Assembly (NCBI GenBank): GCA_037190175.1
Contig: JBBCJM010000065.1
Location: forward strand, 47,080 to 111,079
Origin: JBBCJM01 sp037190175
GTDB taxonomy: Bacteria > Pseudomonadota > Alphaproteobacteria > Rhodobacterales > Rhodobacteraceae
DNA length: 64,000 bases
Direction: 5' to 3'
A program made the translations under genes and the position numbers. The notes below the pieces were generated by a model. It was given only the letters and a program-made list of their open reading frames with translations. It did no database searches and was not told where the DNA came from. Below, one piece after another: positions 26,003 through 34,434 of this stretch (its first letter is position 1; each line of letters begins with the position of its first letter).

Positions 26003-27240
26003 CTGTCCACCTCGCCGAACACGATGTCGAGCGAGCCGATCACCGCCGAGACATCGGCCAGCTGGTGCCCGCGGCACATCCAGTCCAGCGATTGCAGGTG
26101 CTGGAAGCCGGGCGCGCGGATCTTGGCGCGGTAGGGCCGGTTGGTGCCATCGGCCACCAGGTAGACCCCGAACTCGCCCTTCGGCGCCTCGACCGCGGCA
26201 TAGACCTCGCCCGCGGGCACGTGGAAGCCCTCGGTATAGAGCTTGAAGTGGTGGATCAGCGCCTCCATCGAGGTCTTCATCTCGGCGCGCCTGGGCGGGC
26301 TCAGCTTGCCGCGGGCCAGCACGTCGGTCGCGGCCGCCGGCTCGCGCAGCTTCGCGCAGGCCTGCCGGATGATCCCGGTCGATTCCACCATCTCGGCCAT
26401 CCGCACCAGATAGCGGTCGTAGCAGTCGCCGTTCTTGCCCACGGGGATCTTGAAGTCGAACTCGTCGTAGCACTCGTAGGGCTGCGACCGCCGCAGGTCC
26501 CAGGCCAGGCCCGAGCCGCGCACCATCACCCCGGAATAGCCCCAGGTCTGGATGTCGGCCTCGCTCACCACGCCGATATCGGCGTTGCGCTGCTTGAAGA
26601 TGCGGTTCTCGGTCAAGAGTTCGTGGATGTCGTCCACCACCTTCGGGAAGGCTTCGGCCCAGGCGTCGATGTCGTCGATGAGCTGCGGCGGCAGGTCCTG
26701 GTGCACCCCGCCGGGGCGGAAATAGGCGGCGTGCAGCCGCGCCCCGCAGGCGCGCTCGTAGAAGATCATCAGCTTCTCGCGCTCCTCGAACCCCCACAGC
26801 GGCGGGGTCAGCGCGCCCACGTCCATCGCCTGCGTGGTGACGTTCAAGAGGTGGTTCAGCACCCGGCCGATTTCCGAATAGAGCACCCGGATCAGGCTGC
26901 CCCGCCGCGGCACCTCGGTGCCGGTCAGCCGCTCGATGGCCAGGCACCAGGCGTGCTCCTGGTTCATCGGCGCCACATAGTCCAGCCGGTCGAAATAGGG
27001 CAGGTTCTGCAGGTAGGTGCGGCTTTCCATCAGCTTTTCGGTGCCGCGGTGCAAGAGCCCGATATGCGGATCGCAGCGTTCCACGATCTCGCCGTCCAGC
27101 TCCAGCACCAGCCGCAGAACGCCATGCGCCGCGGGGTGTTGCGGGCCAAAGTTGATGTTGAAGTTGCGGATGCGCTGCTCGCCCGTCTCGATGTCGGTCG
27201 AGCCGTCGTCGTAGGTGTTGCGCCGGATGTCGCCGTCCAT
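25999..27240 (-). CDS. nuoD: NADH-quinone oxidoreductase subunit D
   Basis: A 413-residue quinone-site subunit of complex I (49-kDa homologue). MDGDIRRNTYDDGSTDIETG leads into NINFGPQHPAAHGVLRLVLE, which contains the conserved His of the quinone pocket. RSYLQN-type text (ESRTYLQNLPYFDRLDYV), the Arg/Tyr pocket residues and the terminal LDIVFGEVDR are intact. The ATG at 27240 shares one base with the stop of the preceding GFA-family gene. Normal length. Confidence 0.97.
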   Translation of the reverse strand: MDGDIRRNTYDDGSTDIETGEQRIRNFNINFGPQHPAAHGVLRLVLELDGEIVERCDPHIGLLHRGTEKLMESRTYLQNLPYFDRLDYVAPMNQEHAWCLAIERLTGTEVPRRGSLIRVLYSEIGRVLNHLLNVTTQAMDVGALTPPLWGFEEREKLMIFYERACGARLHAAYFRPGGVHQDLPPQLIDDIDAWAEAFPKVVDDIHELLTENRIFKQRNADIGVVSEADIQTWGYSGVMVRGSGLAWDLRRSQPYECYDEFDFKIPVGKNGDCYDRYLVRMAEMVESTGIIRQACAKLREPAAATDVLARGKLSPPRRAEMKTSMEALIHHFKLYTEGFHVPAGEVYAAVEAPKGEFGVYLVADGTNRPYRAKIRAPGFQHLQSLDWMCRGHQLADVSAVIGSLDIVFGEVDR

Positions 27241-27665
27241 CACGGATGCCCCTCGCCGCCGGCGGCGAAGGCCGCCATGAACTCCGCCTCGGTCATCTTC
27301 GCGGTCTCGCCGGCCAGGGCATAGCTGGCGGGCTTGCAGTCGAAGAAGATCTCGTGGTTCACCGGGAACCGCCCCGGGTCGGGGAACGCCTGCACCGAGG
27401 CATAGTTCATCGCCCCGTCCCGGCTGCGCCAGGCGAGCGAGGATCCGCATTCGCCGCAGAACAGCCGGCTGCCCCAGTCGCTGGAGAGATAGGTCCTGAC
27501 CGGGCCGGAGAATTCCAGCGAGGACCCGCAGTCCACCACGATCAGCATCCCGCCCGAGAAGCGGCGGCACATGCTGCAATGGCAGACCGCCGCCTCGCCC
27601 GAGACCAGCTCGGCGGTCAGGGTGCAGGCGCCGCAAAGGCAATGTCCGGTCACGCGCTCGCCCAT
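27240..27665 (-). CDS. GFA/CENP-V family zinc protein (between nuoC and nuoD)
   Basis: A 141-residue protein of the glutathione-dependent formaldehyde-activating (GFA) family. The structural zinc motif starts GHCLCGACTLTAEL, the second cluster is CHCSMCRRFSGG and the third FCGECGSSLAWRS, giving the full Cys set of the fold. In this family the name reflects an early assignment; most members have no demonstrated activity. It is joined by 1-base TGATG overlaps to nuoC upstream and nuoD downstream, so it is embedded in complex I translation. Role in the complex is unknown; formaldehyde or thiol adduct handling is speculative. Confidence 0.9.
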   Translation of the reverse strand: MGERVTGHCLCGACTLTAELVSGEAAVCHCSMCRRFSGGMLIVVDCGSSLEFSGPVRTYLSSDWGSRLFCGECGSSLAWRSRDGAMNYASVQAFPDPGRFPVNHEIFFDCKPASYALAGETAKMTEAEFMAAFAAGGEGHP

Positions 27666-28279
27666 CACTTGGCCCCCTTGTCGTCGCCCGGCAGCACGTA
27701 GTGCGCGCCTTCCCAGGGCGAGAGGAAATCGAACTGGCGGTATTCCTGCACCAGCTTCACCGGCTCGTAGACCACGCGCTTCTGCCCCTCGTCCCAGCGC
27801 ACCTCGGTATAGCCGGTGGTGGGGAAGTCCTTGCGCAGGGGATGGCCGCGGAAGCCGTAGTCGGTCAGGATCCGCCGCAGGTCGGGATGGCCCGAGAACA
27901 GGATGCCGAACATGTCGAACACCTCGCGCTCGAACCAGTTGGCCGAGGGGTGCAGGCCGATCAGCGAGGGCACCATCTCGTCCTCCGCCACCGCGATCTT
28001 CACCCGGATGCGGTGGTTCCGCCACATCGACAGTAGGTGATAGACCACATCGAACCGCGCCGGGCGCTCGGGGTGGTCGACCCCGGTGATGTCCACCAGC
28101 GTGGTGAAGCGGCAGGAGGGGTCGGATTGCAGGAATTCGATGAAATGCAGCAGATGCGCCGGCTGCACCTCCACGGTCAATTCGCCGAAGGCCAGGCGGG
28201 TGGCGATCACCGCCTCGGGGTGGCGCAGCTCCAGATGGGCGGCGAGTTCCTCAAGCCCGGTCGTGTCCAGCGTGGTCAT
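27665..28279 (-). CDS. nuoC: NADH-quinone oxidoreductase subunit C
   Basis: A 204-residue peripheral-arm subunit of complex I (30-kDa homologue), separate from nuoD rather than fused as in E. coli. Family motifs ITGVDHPERPARFDVVYHLL and EREVFDMFGILFSGHPDLRRIL are intact, ending with the characteristic LTDYGFRGHPLRKDFP. The ATG is at 28279, 3 bases after the nuoB stop. Confidence 0.97.
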   Translation of the reverse strand: MTTLDTTGLEELAAHLELRHPEAVIATRLAFGELTVEVQPAHLLHFIEFLQSDPSCRFTTLVDITGVDHPERPARFDVVYHLLSMWRNHRIRVKIAVAEDEMVPSLIGLHPSANWFEREVFDMFGILFSGHPDLRRILTDYGFRGHPLRKDFPTTGYTEVRWDEGQKRVVYEPVKLVQEYRQFDFLSPWEGAHYVLPGDDKGAK

Positions 28280-28282
28280 GGC

Positions 28283-28813
28283 TTACCTCACCAGCGTTCC
28301 GGTGCGGCGGATCTTCCGCTGCAATTGCAGGATGCCGTAGAGCAGCGCCTCGGCCGTGGGCGGGCAGCCGGGCACGTAGACGTCGACCGGCACGATCCGG
28401 TCGCAGCCGCGCACCACCGAATAGCTGTAGTGGTAGTACCCCCCGCCATTGGCGCAGGAGCCCATGGAGATCACGTAGCGCGGCTCGGGCATCTGGTCGT
28501 AGACCTTGCGCAGCGCGGGCGCCATCTTGTTGGTCAGGGTGCCGGCCACGATCATCAGGTCGGACTGCCGCGGCGAGGCGCGCGGCGCGGTGCCGAAGCG
28601 TTCCAGGTCATAGCGCGGCATCGAGGTATGCATCATCTCGACCGCGCAGCAGGCCAGGCCGAAGGTCATCCAGTGCAAGGAGCCGATGCGCGCCCAGTTG
28701 ATGATGTCCTCGGTCGAGGTCAGCAGGAACCCCTTGTCCTGCAACTCGCGGTTCAGTGCTTGGGTGGCGACCTCGTGGTCGGCGCCGACCTGGGTTCCGG
28801 TCATCACTCCCAT
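28283..28813 (-). CDS. nuoB: NADH-quinone oxidoreductase subunit B
   Basis: A 176-residue subunit carrying the terminal [4Fe-4S] cluster N2 next to the quinone site. The tandem Cys of FGLACCAVEMMHTSMPRYDL plus Cys in SMGSCANGGGYYHYS and VPGCPPTAEAL provide all four ligands. The start at 28813 (MGVMTGTQVG) has AAGGGGG 7 bases upstream; the ATG at 28804, overlapping the nuoA stop by one base, is also possible. Otherwise typical of the family. Confidence 0.96.
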   Translation of the reverse strand: MGVMTGTQVGADHEVATQALNRELQDKGFLLTSTEDIINWARIGSLHWMTFGLACCAVEMMHTSMPRYDLERFGTAPRASPRQSDLMIVAGTLTNKMAPALRKVYDQMPEPRYVISMGSCANGGGYYHYSYSVVRGCDRIVPVDVYVPGCPPTAEALLYGILQLQRKIRRTGTLVR

Positions 28814-29169
28814 TCCAGCGCCCCCTTCTTCCACTCATAGGCGAAGCCCACCGTCAGCACCGCGAGAAACAGCATCATCGACCAGAAGGCGGTCATCGAC
28901 AGATCCCCGAAGGCCACCGCCCAGGGGAACAGGAAGGCCACCTCCAGGTCGAAGATGATGAACAGGATGGAGACCAGGTAGAACCGCACGTCGAACTTCA
29001 TCCGCGCGTCGTCGAAGGCGTTGAAGCCGCATTCATAGGCCGAGACCTTCTCCGGGTCGGGGTTGCGCACCGCGATCACCGCGGCCGAGAGCATCAGCAC
29101 CAGTCCCAGCCCGATCGCGATCGCCAGGAAGATGAGGATGGGCAGATAGTCCCGGAGAAGTGCGTCCAC
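28804..29169 (-). CDS. nuoA: NADH-quinone oxidoreductase subunit A
   Basis: A 121-residue membrane subunit of complex I (ND3 homologue) with three helices, the first gene of the operon. The start is the GTG at 29169 (VDALLRDYLPILIF): AGGAG stands 8 bases upstream and the resulting length matches the family. A GTG at 29196 would add 9 residues. The conserved loop SAYECGFNAFDDARMKFDVR contains the Cys of the active/deactive-type ND3 loop, followed by FYLVSILFIIFDLEVAFLFP. Confidence 0.95.
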   Translation of the reverse strand: MDALLRDYLPILIFLAIAIGLGLVLMLSAAVIAVRNPDPEKVSAYECGFNAFDDARMKFDVRFYLVSILFIIFDLEVAFLFPWAVAFGDLSMTAFWSMMLFLAVLTVGFAYEWKKGALEWE

Positions 29170-29242
29170 GAGGCGAGCTCCTATCGCTGGCGACACGCGG
29201 GCCGGGCCGCTCCCCGAAAGGGCGGCCCGTCCATGTCAGGTC

Positions 29243-29271
29243 CGTTTACCCCGCCCCCCCGGCGGGGTCAA
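29243..29271 (-). promoter_or_regulatory. Candidate nuo operon promoter
   Basis: On the minus strand TTGACC (29271-29266) is followed after 17 bases by TAAACG (29248-29243), about 75 bases before the nuoA start. The -35 box is good and the -10 weak. The interval to nuoA also contains a GGGCCGC/GCGGCCC hairpin (29204-29228). The rest of the 264-base gap between liuC and nuoA shows nothing recognisable. Confidence 0.35.
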
Positions 29272-29433
29272 CCGAAGGCCGCTGTGCGGCGGCGCGGCGA
29301 AATGCCTGCAAAGGTGCAGTCCGGCAAGGATTGCAGGGGGATGCCGCGCCGCAGCATCGACGCGATTCCGGGTTGCCGCGACGGCAGGCGGGGCCGCCCG
29401 GCTCCGACAGAATCCCTCGGGAATGGGGGCGGT

Positions 29434-30219
29434 TCAGCCGGCGTTCCAGGACGCCGGGCGGCGGGCGAAGAAGGCCGCGATCCCCGCCTGCGCCTCGGCG
29501 TCCTCCCACCGGGCGACCAGCGCGGCGATGGAATGCTCGATCATCTCGGGCGTCACCGGGCGGGCCAGCGCGGCGACCAGCGCCTTGGCATCGGCCACCG
29601 CGCCGGGGGCGGTCGCGAGATAGGCCTCGGCCTCGGCCAGCGCGGCCTCCTCCAGCGCCGCGGGGGGGACCACGCGGGCGACGAGGCCCAGCGCCTGCGC
29701 CTCCGCCGCGTCGAAGGGGCGGCCCGAGAAGAACACCCGCCGCGCCGCGCCGCCCCCCATCCGGGCCACCACATAGGGCCCGATGGTGGCGGGGATCAGG
29801 CCCAGCCGCGTCTCGGTCAGGGCGAAGCGGGCGGTTGCGGCCGCCACCACGCAGTCGCAGACCGCCATCATCCCGATCCCGCCGCCGAAGGCATTGCCCT
29901 GCACCTTGCCGATCAGCGGCTTCGGCAGGGCGTCGAGCGCGCCCAGCATGTCGGCCAGCCGCCGCGCCTCGGCCGCCCGGGCGGGGGCGTCGGCCGCGAT
30001 CTGCGCCTGCATCCAGCCGAGATCGGCCCCGGCGCAGAAGGTGGGGCCTTCGGCCTGCAGGATCACCACCCGCACTGCCGGATCGGCCCCCAGCCGCCGG
30101 GCCGCCGCGGTCAGCGCGTCCATCGCCGCGGCGTCCAGCGCGTTGTGCCGCTCGGGCCGCGCCAGCATCAGCCGGGCAATGCCGCGCGGGTCGGTCTCGA
30201 TCCTGATCCTGTCGGTCAT
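29434..30219 (-). CDS. liuC: Enoyl-CoA hydratase/isomerase family, probable methylglutaconyl-CoA hydratase
   Basis: A 261-residue crotonase-fold enzyme. Oxyanion-hole segments AEGPTFCAGADLGWM and GNAFGGGIGMMAVCD are present. By position in the leucine/isovalerate cluster it should hydrate 3-methylglutaconyl-CoA to HMG-CoA. The family alone cannot fix the substrate, so the specific call rests on context. The ATG at 30219 (MTDRIRIETD) is preferred because GGGGGA is correctly spaced; 30225 would add two residues. It lies 34 bases after liuE and is the last liu gene before nuo. Confidence 0.85.
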   Translation of the reverse strand: MTDRIRIETDPRGIARLMLARPERHNALDAAAMDALTAAARRLGADPAVRVVILQAEGPTFCAGADLGWMQAQIAADAPARAAEARRLADMLGALDALPKPLIGKVQGNAFGGGIGMMAVCDCVVAAATARFALTETRLGLIPATIGPYVVARMGGGAARRVFFSGRPFDAAEAQALGLVARVVPPAALEEAALAEAEAYLATAPGAVADAKALVAALARPVTPEMIEHSIAALVARWEDAEAQAGIAAFFARRPASWNAG

Positions 30220-30253
30220 CGCCATCCCCCAATTTTCCTGGAAGGAATTTGCC

Positions 30254-31102
30254 CTATCCCCGCAGCCCGCGGGCGAAGTCCGCCGCCCGGGCCAGCGCCT
30301 GCGCGTCGATGCCGGTCTCCAGGCCCTCCGCCGCCAGCATCGCCGCCACCGCCTCGGTGGCCACGTTGCCCGCCGCGCCCGGGGCATAGGGGCAGCCGCC
30401 CAGCCCCCCGGCCGAGGCGTCGAACACCCGCAGCCCAAGCTCCAGACTGGCCCGTATGTTGTCCAGCGCCCGGCCGCCGGTGTCGTGGTAGTGCCCGGCC
30501 AGCCGGTCGGCCGGCATCTCCTCCAGCGCCGCGCGCAGCATCGCGGCCACCGTCTCGGGCGTGGCCCGGCCGATGGTGTCGGACACCGCCACCTCGAAAC
30601 AGCCCATGTCGCGCAGCGCCGCGGCGACGCGGGCCACCTGCGCCGGCGGGGTCGGGCCGTCGAAGGGGCAGTCGGTGGCGCAGCTGACATAGCCGCGCAG
30701 GGGCACGCCGTCCGCCGCCGCCGCCGCGGCCAGCGGGCGGAAGCGGGCCAGGCTCTCGGCGATGGTGGCGTTGAGGTTGGCGCGCGAGAACCCTTCGGAG
30801 GCCGAGGCGAAGACCGCCACCTCGCCGGCCCCTGCCCTGCGCGCGGCCTCGTACCCTTTCAGGTTGGGGGTCAGCGCGGCATAGCGGGTGCCGGCGCGGC
30901 GCCTGATGCCGGCCATGACCTCGGCCCCGTCGGCCATCTGCGGCACCCAGCGGGGGCTGACGAAGCTCGCCGCCTCGATCCGGGCGAAGCCGGCGGCGCT
31001 GAGCAGGTCGATGAGCCTGATCTTGTCGCCCGCCGGGATCGGCCGGGGTTCGTTCTGCAACCCGTCGCGGGGCGAGACCTCGACCAGGGTGATCCTATCC
31101 AT
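30254..31102 (-). CDS. liuE: Hydroxymethylglutaryl-CoA lyase
   Basis: A 282-residue TIM-barrel enzyme that cleaves HMG-CoA to acetoacetate and acetyl-CoA, the last step of leucine degradation. LVEVSPRDGLQNE carries the catalytic Arg-Asp (R12, D13), and the signature GGLGGCPYAPGAAGNVATE with the active-site Cys is intact near the C-terminus. The start at 31102 has GGAGG 6 bases upstream; 31108 lacks proper spacing. It overlaps the end of liuD by 8 bases, showing co-translation. Also named mvaB in other annotations. Confidence 0.94.
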   Translation of the reverse strand: MDRITLVEVSPRDGLQNEPRPIPAGDKIRLIDLLSAAGFARIEAASFVSPRWVPQMADGAEVMAGIRRRAGTRYAALTPNLKGYEAARRAGAGEVAVFASASEGFSRANLNATIAESLARFRPLAAAAAADGVPLRGYVSCATDCPFDGPTPPAQVARVAAALRDMGCFEVAVSDTIGRATPETVAAMLRAALEEMPADRLAGHYHDTGGRALDNIRASLELGLRVFDASAGGLGGCPYAPGAAGNVATEAVAAMLAAEGLETGIDAQALARAADFARGLRG

Positions 31103-33041
31103 CGGCATCCTCCAGCCGGATCAGCGGCGCCCCGGCCTCGACCTGCGCGCCGGGCTCGGCCAGGATTTCCGCCACCATCCCGTCGCGGGGCGCGGTTAGC
31201 ACGTGTTCCATCTTCATCGCCTCGAAGACCGCCATGCGGTCGCCGCGGGTCACCCGCTGGCCCGCCGCCACCTCCACCGCCCGCAACAGGCCCGGCATGG
31301 GGGAACGGATCACGTCCTCCCCGGCCTCCGGCCCGCCGGCGCGGTCCAGCGGATCGGGGCGGGTCAGGGTCAGCGCCGGGCGGCCGGGGATCAGGACGTG
31401 CAGCCGCTCGCCCTCAGCGATGACCGGCATCGGCCGCCGCCCCTCCACCGACCAGCCCTGCGCGGTGCGCTCGGCCAGGAACAGCTGGCCCTGAAACTCC
31501 ACCCGCGCCGCCGCAGGCCCGTCCAGCGTGATGCGGGCGGAGAGGGGCTCGGCCCCCTGCAACGCCACCGTGAACCCCGGCGGATCCCACAGCGCGAAGC
31601 CCGCCAGCGGGTCGCGGCAGGGATCGGCGGCGGCCAGCGCGGCGGTGACCTCGGCGGCGATGGCGGTGTGATCACGCTCGGGCGGGGCGGTCAAGCTGTC
31701 CAGATCCCGTGCGATCAGCCCGGTGTCCACCTCGCCGCGGGCGAAGCCCTCGTGCCGGGCCAGCCGGGCGAGGAAGGCGAGGTTGGTGACGGTGCCGGCC
31801 ACCTGCGTCTCCTCCAGCGCGGTCGCCAGCCGGTTCAGCGCCGCGGCCCGCGTGGGGCCATGGGCGATGATTTTGGCGATCATCGGGTCGTACCAGGGGC
31901 TGATCGTGTCGCCCGTCCGCACGCCGGTGTCGGCCCGCACCCCGGGGGGAAAGGCCAGATGCGCCAGCCGCCCGGTGGCGGGCAGGAAGCCCGCCGGCAC
32001 GTCCTCGGCGTAGAGCCGCGCCTCGAAGGCATGGCCGGTGATGGTCAGATGCTCCTGCCGCAGCGGCAGCGGCTCGCCCGCGGCCACGCGCAACTGCCAT
32101 TCCACCAGATCGACCCCGGTGATCGCCTCGGTCACCGGATGCTCGACCTGCAGCCGCGTATTCATCTCCATGAACCAGAACCCGTCGGGGCGCAGCCCGC
32201 GCGAGCCGTCGGCGATGAACTCCACCGTGCCGGCGCCGCGATAGCCGATGGCCTGCGCCGCGCGCACCGCGGCCTCGCCCATCGCATGGCGCACTTCGGG
32301 GGTCATGCCCGGCGCCGGGGCCTCCTCGATCACCTTCTGGTGGCGGCGTTGCAGCGAACAATCGCGCTCGAAGAGGTGGATCGTGTCCAGCCCGTCACCG
32401 AAGACCTGCACCTCGATATGCCTTGGACTGTCGATGTATTTCTCGATCAGCACCGCGGGGTTGCCGAAGGCCGCCTGCGCCTCCGCTCGCGCCGAGGCCA
32501 GCGCGGCGGGGAAATCCTCGGGCCGCGCCACCCGCCGCATGCCCTTGCCGCCGCCCCCCGCCACCGCCTTGATCAGCACCGGATAGCCGATCGCCGCGGC
32601 CTCGCGGGCCAGGAGCGCGGGGTCCTGATCCTGCCCGTGATAGCCCGGCACCACCGGCACCCCGGCCTCCACCATCAGCCTTTTGGCCGCGTCCTTCATC
32701 CCCATGGCGCGGATGGCGGCGGCCGAGGGGCCGATGAAGGTCAGGCCCGCGGCCTCGACCGCCTCGGCAAAATCCGGGTTCTCGGACAGGAAGCCATAGC
32801 CCGGATGGATCGCCTGCGCCCCGCTGGCCAGAGCGGCATCCAGGATCGCATCGGCCCGCAGATAGCTGTCCTTCGGCGCCGGCCCGCCGATGGGCAGCGC
32901 CTCGTCCGCCAGCGCCACGTGCAGGGCGTGGCGGTCGGCCTCCGAATAGACCGCCACCGTGGCCACCCCCAGCCGGCGGCAGGTGGCGACGACGCGGCAG
33001 GCGATCTCGCCGCGGTTGGCGATCAGGATCTTGTGGAACAT
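31095..33041 (-). CDS. liuD: Methylcrotonyl-CoA carboxylase, biotin-containing alpha subunit
   Basis: A 648-residue biotin carboxylase/biotin carrier subunit. Order: biotin carboxylase N-terminal domain (MFHKILIANRGEIACRVV), ATP-grasp (AVAGGGGKGMRRV), biotin carboxylase C-terminal domain (MEMNTRLQVEHPVTE), and a terminal biotinyl domain with EAMKMEH around residue 608, where the Lys is biotinylated by BirA. The start at 33041 has GGAG at good spacing; the ATG at 33053 is less likely. With LiuB it carboxylates 3-methylcrotonyl-CoA. The call over propionyl- or acetyl-CoA carboxylase rests on linkage to liuA, B and E. Confidence 0.92.
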   Translation of the reverse strand: MFHKILIANRGEIACRVVATCRRLGVATVAVYSEADRHALHVALADEALPIGGPAPKDSYLRADAILDAALASGAQAIHPGYGFLSENPDFAEAVEAAGLTFIGPSAAAIRAMGMKDAAKRLMVEAGVPVVPGYHGQDQDPALLAREAAAIGYPVLIKAVAGGGGKGMRRVARPEDFPAALASARAEAQAAFGNPAVLIEKYIDSPRHIEVQVFGDGLDTIHLFERDCSLQRRHQKVIEEAPAPGMTPEVRHAMGEAAVRAAQAIGYRGAGTVEFIADGSRGLRPDGFWFMEMNTRLQVEHPVTEAITGVDLVEWQLRVAAGEPLPLRQEHLTITGHAFEARLYAEDVPAGFLPATGRLAHLAFPPGVRADTGVRTGDTISPWYDPMIAKIIAHGPTRAAALNRLATALEETQVAGTVTNLAFLARLARHEGFARGEVDTGLIARDLDSLTAPPERDHTAIAAEVTAALAAADPCRDPLAGFALWDPPGFTVALQGAEPLSARITLDGPAAARVEFQGQLFLAERTAQGWSVEGRRPMPVIAEGERLHVLIPGRPALTLTRPDPLDRAGGPEAGEDVIRSPMPGLLRAVEVAAGQRVTRGDRMAVFEAMKMEHVLTAPRDGMVAEILAEPGAQVEAGAPLIRLEDADG

Positions 33042-33064
33042 GATTGGCTCCATGGGGAAGCCCC

Positions 33065-33110
33065 GGGGGCGCTGCCCCCGGACCCCCGGGATATTTGAAG
33101 TACCAAAGAA
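33065..33110. terminator. Rhodobacterales-type intergenic element with GC hairpin
   Basis: Perfect hairpin GGGGGC-GCT-GCCCCC (33065-33079), then GGACCCCCGGGATATTTGAAG and ACCAAAGAAAGG. A related GATATTT..ACCAAAGAAAG sequence occurs in reverse orientation near 40590-40622. I recall this as a common intergenic element in this order, probably linked to transcript 3' ends. Here it lies between the SNase-like gene and liuD. Confidence 0.55.
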
Positions 33111-33117
33111 AGGAGGG

Positions 33118-33675
33118 TCAGCCGCACCAGCCCCGGCGCGGGCCACCCCGGTAGGGGCGGGCGTGGCCGGCGGCGATCAGGGTGGGGGCGAGCGACGTGC
33201 CGTCCGCGCTCAGGTCCACCAGCCGGCGCTGGTAGCGGTCGGTGCCGCGGTCCCTGACCGTGAGGGTCTGCGCGCCCCAGAGCAGCCGGCGCAGCGCCCA
33301 GGTGGCCTTTTGCGCCGCCACCCATTCGGCCCCGCATTGCGGCGAGAACAGCTCCGGCGCGTCCAGCCCCGCCAGCCGCGCCCGGTGCAGGCCCCGGCCG
33401 GGGCACCAGAAGCTCACCGTATCGCCGTCGATCACCGAGACCACCCGGCACCCTTCCTGCCCCCGCGGCCCCAGCGCGGCGTTCAGCGCATCGGCGCCGT
33501 AGGGGACGACGACGAGGGCCAGCGTGGCCAGCACCATCACCGCCTTGAGGTAGAAGGCGGGATTGGCAAGGCGACACCAGCGGGAAGGTTTGCGGGGCGG
33601 CAGGCCCATTCCCCAGCGGGGCGGGCGGCGGTACGACCGGCTGTAGGGGACGATGTTCCGGGCGCGCTTGGACAT
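33118..33675 (-). CDS. Staphylococcal-nuclease-like (thermonuclease) membrane-anchored protein
   Basis: A 185-residue protein. Residues about 41-58 form one transmembrane helix (YLKAVMVLATLALVVVPYG) after a basic cytoplasmic head, so the nuclease domain faces the periplasm. SNase signatures are VVSVIDGDTVSFW (residues 78-90), RARLAGLDAPELFSP with the Glu near 108, and DRYQRRLVDL. The expected Arg-Glu-Arg catalytic set appears present. The start is the ATG at 33675; a TTG further upstream is unlikely. It interrupts the liu cluster and ends at a hairpin element before liuD. DNA/RNA degradation in the envelope is the family expectation. Confidence 0.85.
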   Translation of the reverse strand: MSKRARNIVPYSRSYRRPPRWGMGLPPRKPSRWCRLANPAFYLKAVMVLATLALVVVPYGADALNAALGPRGQEGCRVVSVIDGDTVSFWCPGRGLHRARLAGLDAPELFSPQCGAEWVAAQKATWALRRLLWGAQTLTVRDRGTDRYQRRLVDLSADGTSLAPTLIAAGHARPYRGGPRRGWCG

Positions 33676-33723
33676 GGCGCCCAGTCTGCCCGGGGCGGGC
33701 AGGCGGAACAAGGGCGCGCGGGG

Positions 33724-34422
33724 TCACCTCGCCCCTCCCCGTTCCAGCACCGCCGCCATCCCGGTCAGCCCCATCCGGCGGGCATGGGCCAGCGCCGTCA
33801 CCCCGTCGCGGTCGGGGATATTGGGGTCGGCTCCGGCGTCCAGCAGCAGTTCCACGATCTGCCGATGCCGCGGGCCGCCGTCGGCCAGGATCACCGCCTC
33901 CATCAGCGCGGTCCAGCCGAGGGTGTTGACGTGGTTCACGTCAACCCCGGCCGCGATCAGTTCCGCCACCGTCTCCACATGCCCGCGCTCGGCCGCCGGG
34001 ATCAGCGCGGTGCCGCCGAAGCGGTTGAGGCTTTGCAGATCCGCCCCGTGGTCCAAGGTCAGCCGCAGGATCCCCAGATGCCCGCGGGCGCCGGCATAGA
34101 GGTAAGGCGAGTCCTGGATGCCGTCCTTGGCGTTCACGTCCGCCCCCGCCTCGATCAGCACCCGCGCCGCCTCGAAATGGTTGCCATGGGTGGCCAAGAG
34201 CAGCGCCGTCTCGCCGCGCGCCGTGCGGGCATCCACCGGGGTGCCGGCGGCCAGTTCGGCCCTGACCGCCGCCGCATCGCCCTGCGCGGCAGCGGCCAGC
34301 AGTTCGGGTTCCCCGGCCATGGCCATGCCTCCGATGAGCGCCAGCACCGGCGCGAGGCCCCGCCCAACCGGTAGTCCAAAGGTGGAATGAGCTGGTTTCG
34401 CAATCTGGCCCTTCCGCAACAT
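33724..34422 (-). CDS. Exported ankyrin-repeat protein
   Basis: A 232-residue protein. A signal-like stretch GLAPVLALIGGMAMAGEPEL precedes about five ankyrin repeats: GDAAAVRAELAAGTPVDART, GETALLLATHGNHFEAARVL, DSPYLYAGARGHLGILRLTL, GGTALIPAAERGHVETVAEL and GWTALMEAVILADGGPRHRQIV. Ankyrins bind partner proteins; bacterial exported ones often act in stress or oxidant defence, but no partner is evident. It starts 12 bases after the unusual HEPN-motif gene and is followed by the SNase-like gene. Confidence 0.88.
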   Translation of the reverse strand: MLRKGQIAKPAHSTFGLPVGRGLAPVLALIGGMAMAGEPELLAAAAQGDAAAVRAELAAGTPVDARTARGETALLLATHGNHFEAARVLIEAGADVNAKDGIQDSPYLYAGARGHLGILRLTLDHGADLQSLNRFGGTALIPAAERGHVETVAELIAAGVDVNHVNTLGWTALMEAVILADGGPRHRQIVELLLDAGADPNIPDRDGVTALAHARRMGLTGMAAVLERGGAR

Positions 34423-34434
34423 GACGCCCTTCCT

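Noticed and set aside
29170..29433. Riboswitch or small RNA upstream of nuoA
   Set aside because: Only one short GC hairpin is evident and no known aptamer pattern fits.
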